A stretch of DNA of 34,511 nt from Halorussus halobius (GCF_004765805.1 NZ_SBIU01000010.1:1-34511), one strand, 5' to 3'; positions 1-7,916 are shown, numbered from the stretch's first letter. Notes: generated from the letters alone by a model not told the origin. Translations and numbers: made by a program.

Positions 1-72
1 TAGCGTCTCGGTCTCCGCGACATTGAAGAACGTCTCTACCGAAGGATCATCTTGCAGGGTCGCTGAGGCCAT
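1..72 (-). CDS. N-terminus of an IS transposase (partial, runs off the window)
   Basis: Reading leftwards from an ATG at 72 gives 24 uninterrupted codons, beginning MASATLQDDPSVETFFN and continuing to the window edge. This opening resembles the N-terminus of haloarchaeal DDE-type IS transposases that I remember, but I cannot name the IS. A 13-bp sequence 40 bp upstream (113-125) recurs at 4336 and 5186 and behaves as the terminal inverted repeat of this element, which supports the IS reading. Only the first residues are visible, so no catalytic motif can be checked. Confidence 0.6.
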   Translation of the reverse strand, partial: MASATLQDDPSVETFFNVAETETL

Positions 73-112
73 ACCATCTCAGCATTCACCCTGCTCTTTG
101 GTGTGGGAATCG

Positions 113-125
113 TTCTATGACACCC
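113..125. repeat. Probable IS terminal inverted repeat (right end)
   Basis: TTCTATGACACCC lies just upstream of the partial transposase. The same 13 bases occur inverted at 4336-4348 and in this orientation at 5186-5198. The orientation fits a right-hand end of the IS that continues to the left of the window. Confidence 0.6.
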
Positions 126-261
126 TCACGTTGATGATACGATTGTAGAATTGAATCGACCATTCGCAGTCGTACTAAACAGCTGATTCTGAGCAAGCGT
201 GCCGAAATTTACTGCTTTGTGACCCGTTCTTTGACATCCTGCTACATCTCGTTGATCTGAG

Positions 262-474
262 TCAGTTTACAACCGTTTCTCGGTTCTGGCAGTCTCCATT
301 GACGCATTCGGAGTCCGTGACGACGTCGCCACAGTAAGGACACCGTTCGTCGATTGAATCAACTTCTCGTCCCTCGGTCGTGGAGCCAGTATCGGTGATG
401 TACTCAGCAACATCTTCATACAGGTCGATCTGCGCATCAACCCACCCGTCGTTTCGCACGATAATCCCCCCCAT
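262..474 (-). pseudogene. Frame-displaced C-terminus of the VirD4-like coupling ATPase
   Basis: This 70-residue frame overlaps the end of the coupling ATPase frame and looks like its true tail. It starts MGGIIVRNDGWVDAQI, which lines up with GEAIVIVPDGWMRGLI at the end of the second VirD4-like protein (28580-30322). It ends in a CPYCGDVV...CVNGDC zinc-knuckle-like motif. The tail of the long upstream frame after residue ~455 is low-complexity and matches nothing in the paralogue. I infer one gene split by a frameshift in the G7 run at 466-472, not a separate small gene. Confidence 0.6.
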
Positions 475-1850
475 CCCGGTGCGAAATCCCCGAACTCGCC
501 TTTGGCCATCGCGTGCTTCTCAACATCCTCAGTCGATGTTCCAGAAACCTCGCCATCGGCGTTATATTCAGGGATGTCCTGCTCTTCCCAGTACGTGCCA
601 ACCCTGCTCCGTGCGAACGCGATACTCGAGGAGTCATTGAGCCGGAGAATGATCGTCGAGAGCAGCCCAGAAAGGAGTGCATCGCCCCCGTCGCGACCAT
701 ACCGATCATACAGCTGTGCAACGGACTGCAACGTGATGAGTGCCCGCGTGTCTTGCCCGGCCCCGACGTTCACGAGATCCCCGATGCGCCGTAGTGGTGG
801 CAAGCGAGCAAACTCATCGAGAACAAAGTACGCGCTTTGATCGCCATCGTCGAGCGCAAACCGAATTGACCAGTCGATAGTAAACCGAATGAGTGGCTTC
901 GTGGATTCGCCGAGCCGTTGCGGATAGTCGATGATCAAGACCTTGCCCTGTGGGTCGTCCATGTACTGGCGAATCGACCAGCTCCCTGCCTCGCAGAGAT
1001 CGCCCTGGAACATATTTCGAACCTCCTTGCGGAACGACGCCATGACGCCCTGCGACTGTTCGGACGCGTCAGGGTCGATGTAGTCAGTGATCCCCTGGAG
1101 ATCAGGATGCTCTGACAGTGTCTCAGCGAGTTCTTCGACTGTCGTTGATTCAATCCACGTTACGAGGTCCTCGTTCGTTGGTGTGGTTCCGTCAGGAGCT
1201 TCTCGACGCATGACCTGGAGAACCGCAGCGAACAATTGACGTGAGGCATCAGCGAAGAAATCAGAGCCATCAGATGGAGCCGGGAATAGCTCTCTAGCGA
1301 GCTCTTCGCACTCCTGTTCAGATTCGACTTCCTCGAAGATATTCCACTGGACATCGGCTTTCCGACCTGAAAGGACAATGCGCTCATCTTCGTCGAGGTG
1401 ATCCTGGAAATCCGTTTTGTGGTCGTAGATGATGAACGGCGTTTGCTCATCGGTTTTGTCGCGTATCTGGTCCACGAGCAGTTTCGCCGCGTTGGTCTTC
1501 CCCGACCGAGTCGCCCCCAGAATCCCGATTGATCCCGTCACGTCGATGGGGATCATCCGCCGCAGTAGACGACCGCTCAAGTGGTCTGTCTCGTTGATGT
1601 GGTTGACTGGAAGCCCAACCTCAGAGTCGTCGAGCCGCTCCGACGAGAGCGTTAGCTGCGGAGGGCGATCTCCCCAGTACCGATAGAGAATGAACGGACT
1701 CGCGAGAAATGCCAGCCCCCAGATCGAGAGAGGGATGACTGGGAATTCTGGCGTCGGGAAGTAGAAGAGCCAGACGAGGAGCAACAGAATCCACCCAACA
1801 ACGAACCACGCCGGACGAACGTAGTACTGGAACCGCTTCGTCAGACTCAT
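267..1850 (-). CDS. VirD4/TraG-like coupling ATPase, C-terminus frameshifted
   Basis: Membrane-anchored coupling-type ATPase expected to connect a relaxase-DNA complex to a transfer channel. Two hydrophobic segments lie at about residues 14-32 and 38-56. Walker A is GATRSGKT (112-119) and Walker B is YFVLDEFARL (341-350). The conserved DFFADASRQLF stretch near 197-207 is shared with the second copy at 28580-30322. The ATG overlaps the end of the relaxase gene by 4 bp, so translation is probably coupled. After about residue 455 the frame departs from its paralogue, and the natural tail continues in the 262-474 frame; the G7 tract at 466-472 is one G short of keeping frame. It could be a sequencing error, a recent mutation or a phase-variable tract. 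The family is clear from the motifs; its role in conjugation is inferred from the relaxase next door. Confidence 0.85.
   Translation of the reverse strand: MSLTKRFQYYVRPAWFVVGWILLLLVWLFYFPTPEFPVIPLSIWGLAFLASPFILYRYWGDRPPQLTLSSERLDDSEVGLPVNHINETDHLSGRLLRRMIPIDVTGSIGILGATRSGKTNAAKLLVDQIRDKTDEQTPFIIYDHKTDFQDHLDEDERIVLSGRKADVQWNIFEEVESEQECEELARELFPAPSDGSDFFADASRQLFAAVLQVMRREAPDGTTPTNEDLVTWIESTTVEELAETLSEHPDLQGITDYIDPDASEQSQGVMASFRKEVRNMFQGDLCEAGSWSIRQYMDDPQGKVLIIDYPQRLGESTKPLIRFTIDWSIRFALDDGDQSAYFVLDEFARLPPLRRIGDLVNVGAGQDTRALITLQSVAQLYDRYGRDGGDALLSGLLSTIILRLNDSSSIAFARSRVGTYWEEQDIPEYNADGEVSGTSTEDVEKHAMAKGEFGDFAPGWGGLSCETTGGLMRRSTCMKMLLSTSPILAPRPRDEKLIQSTNGVLTVATSSRTPNASMETARTEKRL
466..472 (-). other. 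G7 homopolymer at the coupling-ATPase frameshift
   Basis: On the coding strand the sequence reads A-T-G7-A-T-T. The upstream frame reads TGG GGG GGA and the downstream tail frame reads ATG GGG GGG ATT. Eight Gs (or five) would join the two frames into one protein. The tract lies at the point where similarity to the second VirD4 copy changes frame. Confidence 0.6.
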
Positions 1851-2392
1851 CGACTATGTCCCTGTCCACGGTCCTGCTCCTGCTCCTGGCTAATCTGCTC
1901 CTGTTCCTGCTCTTGGCCCACTGACTCGTCAAGGGCCTGGTCGAGGGCGTGCTCAACGCCCTGCTCCTGCTCAATTGAATGCTCGTGCGCTCGGTCGCGG
2001 ATTTGGTCGAGATCCTCCCTGTCGATCCAGAGCGGGTCGCCAGGCTGGTCAGCGCGCCCAGTCGCGACCACGTGCGCGTGCGGACGGTCACCACCATCGC
2101 GATGGACGGCATAGCCCCAGTCAACACCCTCGCGACTACCGATGGTCTCACGGATGGTTTGCCGTGTCGCGCGCCCGATTTCCTTGTTATCGAGCTGTTC
2201 CGCATTCTCGGGCGAGATGATGAGATGGCGACTCATCCCATTCTCCTCGGAACGGTCGAGCAGATGCTGCTGCTCGCTCTCATCCATTTCCTGGCCCGTT
2301 CGGTCGCGCAGGTTCTCTTCCTCGTGCTCGATGTAGCGCATCAGCGCCCCCGTGTCTCGGCGCTTAAAATCAGAGTCGATGACCGTTGTCAT
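1847..2392 (-). CDS. Small HUH relaxase / mobilisation nuclease
   Basis: This 181-residue protein carries the signature of PF03432-like relaxases, which nick the transfer origin and form a phosphotyrosine link. The metal-binding histidines are in AVHRDGGDRPHAHVVA (H97, H105, H107), the usual H...HxH pattern. A candidate catalytic tyrosine sits at Y20 (LMRYIEHEEE). From about residue 138 the tail is a glutamine/glutamate-rich low-complexity run with repeated QEQE units, probably disordered. It is short for a relaxase and has no primase or helicase domain. Its ATG overlaps the RHH gene stop (2389-2392), and its end overlaps the coupling ATPase start. The three-gene operon matches a minimal mobilisation module. 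No oriT was identified; the 2863-2940 leader is a natural place to look. Confidence 0.75.
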   Translation of the reverse strand: MTTVIDSDFKRRDTGALMRYIEHEEENLRDRTGQEMDESEQQHLLDRSEENGMSRHLIISPENAEQLDNKEIGRATRQTIRETIGSREGVDWGYAVHRDGGDRPHAHVVATGRADQPGDPLWIDREDLDQIRDRAHEHSIEQEQGVEHALDQALDESVGQEQEQEQISQEQEQDRGQGHSR

Positions 2393-2862
2393 TGGTTGCC
2401 CTCACGTAGTGCTTCGAAATCGAGTCCACTGCCGTCCTGATCAGAGTCATCTTCAGCAGTTGCGCCCTGGTCGTCATCCCCGCCGCTAGCGAGATCGTCA
2501 ACGTCGTCCTCACGGAGTCGTCGCGCACCGGTTTGCAAGGCCTCTCGAATAGCCGCCTCGCCGTGTTGTTGCTTCACAAGTTCGAACGCAGCCACAGCAT
2601 AGACGCCAGTCTTTGCATTCAAATCCTGTATCTCCCGGGCAGTGTCCTCCATGTCTGTGAGACCGTCATCGAGGAGGTCTTGCAGCCGTTCAGATGCGCG
2701 CGTTTCAGCAGAGACCGCACCCTCGCGTTCGCGACGAAGCCCCTCACGAACGAGTTCGAAAACGACGGTTGAACGAGTCGTGTCCTGGTCGTCGGCCAAC
2801 TCGTCCAATTCGCGTAAGGTCTGTTCGTCGCTGTAGAAGGTAATTTCCTGATCACGCGCCAT
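2389..2862 (-). CDS. Ribbon-helix-helix accessory protein of the mobilisation operon
   Basis: Start set at the ATG at 2862, giving MARDQEITFYSDEQTL. A GGGGGAG Shine-Dalgarno-like stretch lies about 7 bases upstream, while the longer frame upstream is basic, low-quality sequence. The N-terminal part reads as an RHH DNA-binding strand-helix-helix (EITFYSDEQTLRELDELADDQ). A charged helical middle follows, then an acidic tail (DDDQGATAEDDSDQDG). In bacterial plasmids such proteins (MobC, TraM or NikA type) bind near oriT and recruit the relaxase. Here the downstream overlapping gene is a relaxase, which supports the same job. It may also repress its own promoter. Exact family unassigned. Confidence 0.7.
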   Translation of the reverse strand: MARDQEITFYSDEQTLRELDELADDQDTTRSTVVFELVREGLRREREGAVSAETRASERLQDLLDDGLTDMEDTAREIQDLNAKTGVYAVAAFELVKQQHGEAAIREALQTGARRLREDDVDDLASGGDDDQGATAEDDSDQDGSGLDFEALREGNQ

Positions 2863-2940
2863 GGGAATCTCCCCCGTTTTCACAGGCATCTGTTTTGTGG
2901 GACACCGACGGGATACTGTCTTTCCAGTCTCGTTCGGTGC

Positions 2941-3100
2941 GTCAACTGCCCCGCGCACGGTGGCGCAGGGCTTGTCAGTGAACTCGGCCTCTCCCGACTG
3001 TGGTTAGTCGGACGGGACGAATCCCCGGTTCGGCGTCACTGTTCCTGACTTCAGGGCGAGTTGACTGTCGCCCGTCCGCCGCGACGACTGTAGGCCGCGA
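2941..3100 (-). ncRNA. Candidate omega (reRNA) scaffold at the TnpB right end
   Basis: TnpB nucleases use an RNA transcribed from the 3' part of tnpB through the element right end, with the guide taken from the flanking DNA. Here the 3' end of tnpB and the hairpin region to 2941 are in the expected place. The predicted guide would start just outside, on the minus strand, with GCACCGAACGAGACTGGAAA (2940 down to 2921). The 5' boundary is a guess; placement rests on family knowledge, with no expression evidence. Confidence 0.4.
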
Positions 3101-4230
3101 CGGACGTACCGCCATCCAACATTTTTCGCTCCAACATAGTCCGCATTCGCTGTCGCACCACACTTCTCGCATGCGAACTCCGCCTGCCTGACGCGATTGC
3201 CTTCGCTAGTGTGTCCACACTCGGGACACCGCCGACTCGTGTTCTCCGGATCAACGTACTCAACACTGATGCCTTCCGCGTCAGCCTTGTACTCCACGAG
3301 GTCAACGAGCTGGCGGTGCGCCCACTGGTGGAACTCTTTGACCGGCGGCGCACGTTCCCTGATGTGTTTCAGGTTCTCGACCGCGATGTACTCGCAGTTA
3401 TGCTCCAGTGCTTCCTCAATGATGTCGTTGGCCACGCGGTGGAGGACGTCTCGAACGTATCGGGATTCCCTACCGCTCATCTGCTGAATCGTCCGATGTG
3501 CGGATTGTGTCCCAGTCTGTTGGAGGTTGCCACGTATCCGCTCGAATTCCCGATGGCGGTGTCGAAGTTCCCTGCCGGACGCGAAGTACGCCGTACTGGT
3601 GGTGACGATGTTGACGATACCGAGGTCAACGCCGAGAACTGTCCTGTCCTCGTCGTCGCCCTGTTGTTCGACCTGTTTCTCCGGCTTCGGTTTGCGAAAA
3701 CCGAGATGCAGGTAGTAGTCACCATCACGCCGAGAAAGCGTGGATTCGGTGACCTCCCAGTCCTCATCGTTGAGATACTGGTGTTGGTAGCCATCTTCGT
3801 CGTCAGGCAACGCAAGATCACACCGAATACGGTCGTCAACCGTTGCGAGTGAGACTGTTCCGTCGTCGAATATCGTCATCGTCCGGGTGTCGTATTTCAC
3901 TGTCTCGGCGGTGAACTCCGGACGTGATGTCTTGTACTCCTCGTCCAGTTCTTTGATTTCTTCGACGCCGGAGAGTGCGGCTGCGGCTTGGTGGGTGGCG
4001 AGGATTGCGTGCTGACTCCCGAGACGCGTTTCCTCTCGCACATCGCCGTAGGCGAGGTCTTGGAGGTACGTCTTCCGCGTTTCACCGTGTTCCCATCCGA
4101 TCTGGCTGCTGGTGTTGCAGGCAGTTTGCCACTCGTTGATAGTGGCATCAAGCAGTTGCTTCTGCTCGTGGGTGAGGATGGGGCGAGTGATTGCGGTGCG
4201 TCTCAGGTAGTCGTCTGCCACGAGTTTCAA
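3004..4230 (-). CDS. tnpB: TnpB RNA-guided endonuclease (IS1341 type)
   Basis: The 408-residue protein has the intact RuvC-like catalytic triad of TnpB: D202 in LGVDLGIVN, E285 in IAVENLKH and D364 in ANADYVGAKN. The C-terminal zinc ribbon is complete (CPEC at 335-338, CEKC at 354-357). Length and motif order match full-length family members, so the nuclease could be active. TnpB cuts DNA matching its guide next to a short motif and helps the element persist after excision. There is no tnpA beside it. The ATG at 4230 is the only sensible start. Confidence 0.93.
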   Translation of the reverse strand: MKLVADDYLRRTAITRPILTHEQKQLLDATINEWQTACNTSSQIGWEHGETRKTYLQDLAYGDVREETRLGSQHAILATHQAAAALSGVEEIKELDEEYKTSRPEFTAETVKYDTRTMTIFDDGTVSLATVDDRIRCDLALPDDEDGYQHQYLNDEDWEVTESTLSRRDGDYYLHLGFRKPKPEKQVEQQGDDEDRTVLGVDLGIVNIVTTSTAYFASGRELRHRHREFERIRGNLQQTGTQSAHRTIQQMSGRESRYVRDVLHRVANDIIEEALEHNCEYIAVENLKHIRERAPPVKEFHQWAHRQLVDLVEYKADAEGISVEYVDPENTSRRCPECGHTSEGNRVRQAEFACEKCGATANADYVGAKNVGWRYVRRGLQSSRRTGDSQLALKSGTVTPNRGFVPSD

Positions 4231-4335
4231 TAGAGAGTAAAGGTACTTAATAGTTGGTAGGTTTGTGGCAGCGGGCGTCGGCTTCCACCCCGCCCACGGT
4301 GGGGCGGGGAATCCGCCTTGCTACCTAGTTTGAGA

Positions 4336-5198
4336 GGGTGTCATAGAACGGCTCTCACACAACCTATGTGAGTACCCTGATTCGATAAGTACAGGGTGTA
4401 CACTGACCGAGGAACCTGTAAGTGACAAAGACTAATTCATAGTTGGCAAGGTCGTCCGATTTCGCTTTCGTATTCCGATTTGATTTGCTTAAACAGGTCC
4501 TGGCCGAATTCTGTCTGGAAGCGTGGCGCGGCGGTAGCAAAGAACTCGTCTAGATTCTCGAACTCGGTGAAGTGGTCAGTTGTTTCGGCTTCATCGTACC
4601 TATTTTGGCGCTCATACTTGAGCGCCTGGAGACAATTATCAACAAGATCCATGTCTTTGACGAACTGTGCCGTCGGGGTGTCACGGGCTTCGTACTCTTC
4701 CCAGAGCGACAGCAGTTCGGAATCGTTGAAGGGCCCGACGAGATCGGTTACCGCGCTCCGTTCAGCCGTCTCTTTCTCGGACGTGGGAATGGTCTGGCGT
4801 CCGTCCTCCGCACGGGTTGCAATATCGCCCGTGCGAGCTTCGCCGAGGTCGTGAATGAGGGCCATCGTCACTGCTTTCTGGCGGTCAACATCTTCTTGGT
4901 CGGCATAGAGCAGACAAAGCGCCGCTGTCCCCCACGTGTGGGCTGCGACCGATTCAGGCGAGTCGACATTCCGGAGTTCCCATCCCGTCCGAAGTTCGTC
5001 CTTCAGGTCGAACCATTCGAGCAAGGATCCGAGTTCGTCTGTCATCATATCGGGGAAACAGCAAGCGGCCAATTCAAAATATCGAGATGATTCCGCCGAG
5101 CACCCACACTCAGTCAATAAGTTCGCAGACCTACTTATCGGCCAATTCACCGTAGAAGTGGATGTAATCAACACTATGAGAAGACTTCTATGACACCC
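4336..5198. mobile_element. Putative IS-derived cassette: HD-domain gene between IS terminal repeats
   Basis: GGGTGTCATAGAA at 4336-4348 and its exact inverse at 5186-5198 face inward around a single gene. The same 13-mer ends the IS at the left of the window (113-125). The repeats look like ends recognised by that transposase, and the 863-bp interval carries no transposase. No clear target duplication is seen. It could be a non-autonomous element with a passenger gene, or a relic from two insertions. Confidence 0.5.
4437..5048 (-). CDS. HD-domain hydrolase, YfbR/HDDC2-like 5'-deoxynucleotidase
   Basis: HD-superfamily metal phosphohydrolase. The motifs are H in VAAHTWGTAAL, the HD pair in ALIHDLGEARTGD, and the late aspartate in VKDMDLVDNCLQALKYE. 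This pattern and a length of about 200 residues match the YfbR/HDDC2 group, which dephosphorylates deoxynucleoside monophosphates. Start placed at 5048 (ATGATG; 5045 is equally possible), since residues before it in the longer frame are not protein-like. There is no Shine-Dalgarno sequence, so the transcript may be leaderless. It is the only gene between two inward-facing IS-type terminal repeats. A nucleotide-depleting defence role is possible but is only inference. Confidence 0.75.
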   Translation of the reverse strand: MMTDELGSLLEWFDLKDELRTGWELRNVDSPESVAAHTWGTAALCLLYADQEDVDRQKAVTMALIHDLGEARTGDIATRAEDGRQTIPTSEKETAERSAVTDLVGPFNDSELLSLWEEYEARDTPTAQFVKDMDLVDNCLQALKYERQNRYDEAETTDHFTEFENLDEFFATAAPRFQTEFGQDLFKQIKSEYESEIGRPCQL

Positions 5199-5614
5199 TT
5201 ACAGAGGCTTAACAGCCACCACAAGCGAGGCGACCGAAGGATGGGGGCCCTCACACGGGTCCCGACTGACGGAGCCGAGCGCACGCCCCCGAGCGGAGCG
5301 ACGGGGGCATTCGTGATGCGGTAGCGGTTCAATGCGCACTCGTAGATCTCATCGTCTTTCCAGCCATGATCGGCCCGAGACAGCTATCTTAACCAACACT
5401 CGGCGGCAAATGAGAACTCGTGTTGGTTAATACGTCTCAGAAAATCTGAGGACGCTATTCAGCAACTGACACCCGCCGTTAGCCGTTACAACCTGCAAAC
5501 GGTGGATAGACGGATTTGTGCAGTGGATGGGTATTTCGAGTGTACAGTGCCAGGACTGGCAATTTAGATTCAGCATACACAACGACTTTTACCCTCGGGT
5601 GAAATGTCCGACTC
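5199..5614. other. Intergenic region upstream of the replication initiator
   Basis: No gene is supported here. It holds a GC-rich stretch (about 5245-5310) with a CCCCGAGCGGAGCGACGGGG hairpin and the 42-bp inverted-repeat site at 5389-5430. An AT-richer part leads to the Orc1/Cdc6 start at 5615. Confidence 0.5.
5389..5430. repeat. Inverted-repeat site A (TTAACCAAC class)
   Basis: TTAACCAACA and TGTTGGTTAA frame a 22-bp spacer, with the arms extending to 11 bp (TTAACCAACAC/GTGTTGGTTAA). It is one of six such sites in the window and lies 185 bp upstream of the orc1/cdc6 start. Confidence 0.8.
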
Positions 5615-7111
5615 ATGACCCGGCCGCAGAAGGATAGCACTCCAGACCAAGCGGAAATCACTGACGACAGTGCAATACCCGATGTAGACGGCGAATCTGG
5701 TGTTGACAGGGAGACCGCTACGGGATCAGATCACGAACCTGCCGAGACTGACCCTGGTTCGGACACAGAAGAGGGGAGCAGTACTAGCGGATTGGGTGGG
5801 ACGATTCGTGATCGCGTCGAGAGCCAGCTGAATGAGAAGGATTCGACGACGTCAGTGTTTGCCAATAAGGACCTCGTTCACCCGGATACGATCATTGACG
5901 CCAATCGCATCGTTGGTCGCGACGAGCAGCTAGATCGGATCATCGAACTACTCCTCCCCGCAGTGAAGGGAGGGCGGCAAGACAATATTCTCCAATTCGG
6001 CCCCTCTGGAACGGGCAAATCCCTCATCATCAACGCGACTGCCGAGGAGGTCGCGACGCTCTGTGAGAATCGCGGTGTCGACTTCGGCGTCATTCGCATC
6101 AACTGCCAGCGGATCAGCTCCGAGGATAAAGCCGTCTACGCGATGCTGCAGGACGTGTCTGAGAAGACCGGTGCTGAGATCGGCATCAAAAAACAGGGGA
6201 CGGCAACCTCAGACAAGTACGACCGCCTCTACGAAATCGTCAATGAACGCTTCGAGGCGATCCTATTCATCCTGGACGAGATCGACTATCTCACCGGGAA
6301 CAGTAACGACGACGAGCCGGATTACTCTCGACTGCTCTATCAGCTCTCACGCGCTACCGCCGAGGGCGATATCGAAGGCCGGTCAGCAGTCGCTGCACTC
6401 ACCAATGACACCCAGTTGATACAGAAATTGGATGGGCGGACAGCCAGTTCGTTCAATCCAGATAACGTCGTGTTCCCCGACTACGACGCCACCCAGATTC
6501 GAGCCATCCTCGAGCATCGAGAAGATGCGTTCCGCGATGGCGTCCTCTCCGGCGATGTGATACCGCTTGCCGCCGCGTTCGCTGCTCAAGATGAGGGTGA
6601 CGCTCGGAAGGCAATCGATTTGCTCAGAAAGGCAGGTGAGATGGCCGACCGCGAAGGAAGCGGGACCGTCGAGGAGCGCCATGTTCGAACTGCACAGGGG
6701 AAACTCGACGTCGACCAAGCACAGAAGACGATCAACGGGCTCTCCGCGCAGAAAAAATACACTCTGTACGCCTTGACGTCGGTCGCTGTTCACGCGACTC
6801 GTTCACTCGATTCGATCCCCGGTCCAGTCGCCTATGAGGTCTACAGCTACGTGACCGACAGCATCGATGCGGTCACGAAATCGGACGATTCCTTCCGACG
6901 GTATGCGAAGGAATTAGCGTCGTACAACATCATCTCGAAGGATCGGAGCGGCCGCGGGCGCGGACGTGGTGTTCACAACGAGTACGCCTTCGCTATCGAT
7001 CCCGAGACTGTCGAAGAGACGATTGAGCGGGACAGTCGAATAACTGAGACCGAACAGGACTCCCTCCAGCTTGTCGTGGAATCCCAGCTCGACGAATTCA
7101 ATAGCACATAG
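5615..7111 (+). CDS. orc1/cdc6: Orc1/Cdc6-type replication initiator
   Basis: AAA+ initiator that binds origin recognition boxes and loads the MCM helicase. A long acidic, probably disordered N-terminus (about 60 residues) precedes the ATPase. Walker A is GPSGTGKS (129-136) and Walker B is LFILDEID (217-224). The sensor/lid region and a C-terminal winged-helix region follow, ending around LVVESQLDEFNST. The ORB repeats and AT-rich zone just downstream (7143-7811) match the usual pairing of a haloarchaeal origin with its initiator gene. Start at ATG 5615; no strong Shine-Dalgarno is seen. Haloarchaea carry many paralogues on secondary replicons, so a specific number cannot be assigned. Confidence 0.93.
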   Translation: MTRPQKDSTPDQAEITDDSAIPDVDGESGVDRETATGSDHEPAETDPGSDTEEGSSTSGLGGTIRDRVESQLNEKDSTTSVFANKDLVHPDTIIDANRIVGRDEQLDRIIELLLPAVKGGRQDNILQFGPSGTGKSLIINATAEEVATLCENRGVDFGVIRINCQRISSEDKAVYAMLQDVSEKTGAEIGIKKQGTATSDKYDRLYEIVNERFEAILFILDEIDYLTGNSNDDEPDYSRLLYQLSRATAEGDIEGRSAVAALTNDTQLIQKLDGRTASSFNPDNVVFPDYDATQIRAILEHREDAFRDGVLSGDVIPLAAAFAAQDEGDARKAIDLLRKAGEMADREGSGTVEERHVRTAQGKLDVDQAQKTINGLSAQKKYTLYALTSVAVHATRSLDSIPGPVAYEVYSYVTDSIDAVTKSDDSFRRYAKELASYNIISKDRSGRGRGRGVHNEYAFAIDPETVEETIERDSRITETEQDSLQLVVESQLDEFNST

Positions 7112-7142
7112 AGATGAGACTGGTCGAGGCGGTACGTGGCCA

Positions 7143-7811
7143 CCCCCCGTTTGCTGATTGTATACTGTGAGAGGCCCCATGTGCAGAATGTATTCTCTCG
7201 ATCTGGGGTCCGAGCATCATCGACGAACGTCTGACAGACGTCATCCCCCCATTTGCTGATTGTATCTCGCCACAGCAGAGGAAGTCGGAGGGTATTCTCA
7301 GAGACATCGAGGTCGTTCTCGCATCACCCATCGAGGAAATATTCAATAGACCAGCCGTAACAGCCCAGAGCGGCTGTTGAGAACTGGAATCTTCCCAAGC
7401 GAACAGTCGCAACCCACCCTCTCCCCCCATTTACTGATTGTATCTCACGAAAAGGCGGGTGGGGTTGAGAGGAGAATCACGACAAGAATCACTAAAACCG
7501 GGAAAATCGAGCTTATAGACTTTGAGATAGCTGATTTGGTGAATATCTGTAACTAGGTTTGTAGATAGAAGGTTTTATGCAAAGGGGCTGGTAACAGTAT
7601 CCGTAATACAGTAAGAGCGTAATGGAAAGAAAGATATGGTTTCTATATGGAGAGGAATGGCTTCGGAACTGTTCTTCGTCTTTATCTCCTCTAAACGTCT
7701 TCTAACAGCTGATCTCGACATTTTGGTCATTCTCGATATTAGGATGTCCCCCGGCCCTTTCTCAAGATACATTCCGCAAATGGGGGGAGGGGGAGCAATA
7801 CAATCAGCAAA
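7143..7811. other. Replication origin: ORB repeats flanking an AT-rich unwinding region
   Basis: Three direct copies of CCCCCC(A/G)TTT(G/A)CTGATTGTAT occur at 7143-7165, 7245-7268 and 7423-7446. An inverted copy, GATACATTCCGCAAATGGGG, starts at 7766, with a half copy ATACAATCAGCAAA at 7798-7811. Between the two orientations lies an AT-rich stretch (about 7480-7640) suited to duplex unwinding. G-run-bearing ORBs in opposite orientation around an AT-rich zone, next to orc1/cdc6, are the established haloarchaeal origin layout. No gene is supported here. Confidence 0.85.
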
Positions 7812-7839
7812 GCAGTCGCTATATTCTCTCCTGCTCAAC

Positions 7840-7882
7840 GTTACCCCACGCCAGCGATCTATGATTGAATGCGTGGGGTAAC
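7840..7882. repeat. Inverted-repeat site G (GTTACCCCAC class)
   Basis: GTTACCCCACG and CGTGGGGTAAC frame a 21-bp spacer, 43 bp in all. The overall size and TTA...TAA ends match the TTAACCAAC sites. It lies 35 bp beyond the stop codon of the 7917-8309 gene. Confidence 0.8.
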
Positions 7883-7916
7883 TACAGGGAGAACCCTTCG
7901 AGGATATCTAGAGCAA

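Larger units (their letters stand above)
2941..4320 (-). mobile_element. IS200/IS605-superfamily IS1341-type element (TnpB only)
   Basis: The element carries a tnpB gene and no tnpA transposase. The right end (2941) lies at a GC hairpin region, reading on the minus strand CACTGACAAGCCC...GGGGCAGTTGAC, a typical right end of haloarchaeal IS1341-type elements. The left end holds a strong hairpin (about 4288-4310, CCCCGCCCACGG/TGGGGCGGGG) 50-80 bp upstream of tnpB. The left boundary is approximate. Without tnpA it would depend on a TnpA in trans. It lies between the mobilisation operon leader and the HD-gene cassette. Confidence 0.7.

Noticed and set aside
7575..7838. Minus-strand 87-residue frame in the origin
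   Set aside because: It runs through the inverted ORB repeats and the AT-rich zone, reads PPPPICGMYL from the repeat itself, and has no start signal.
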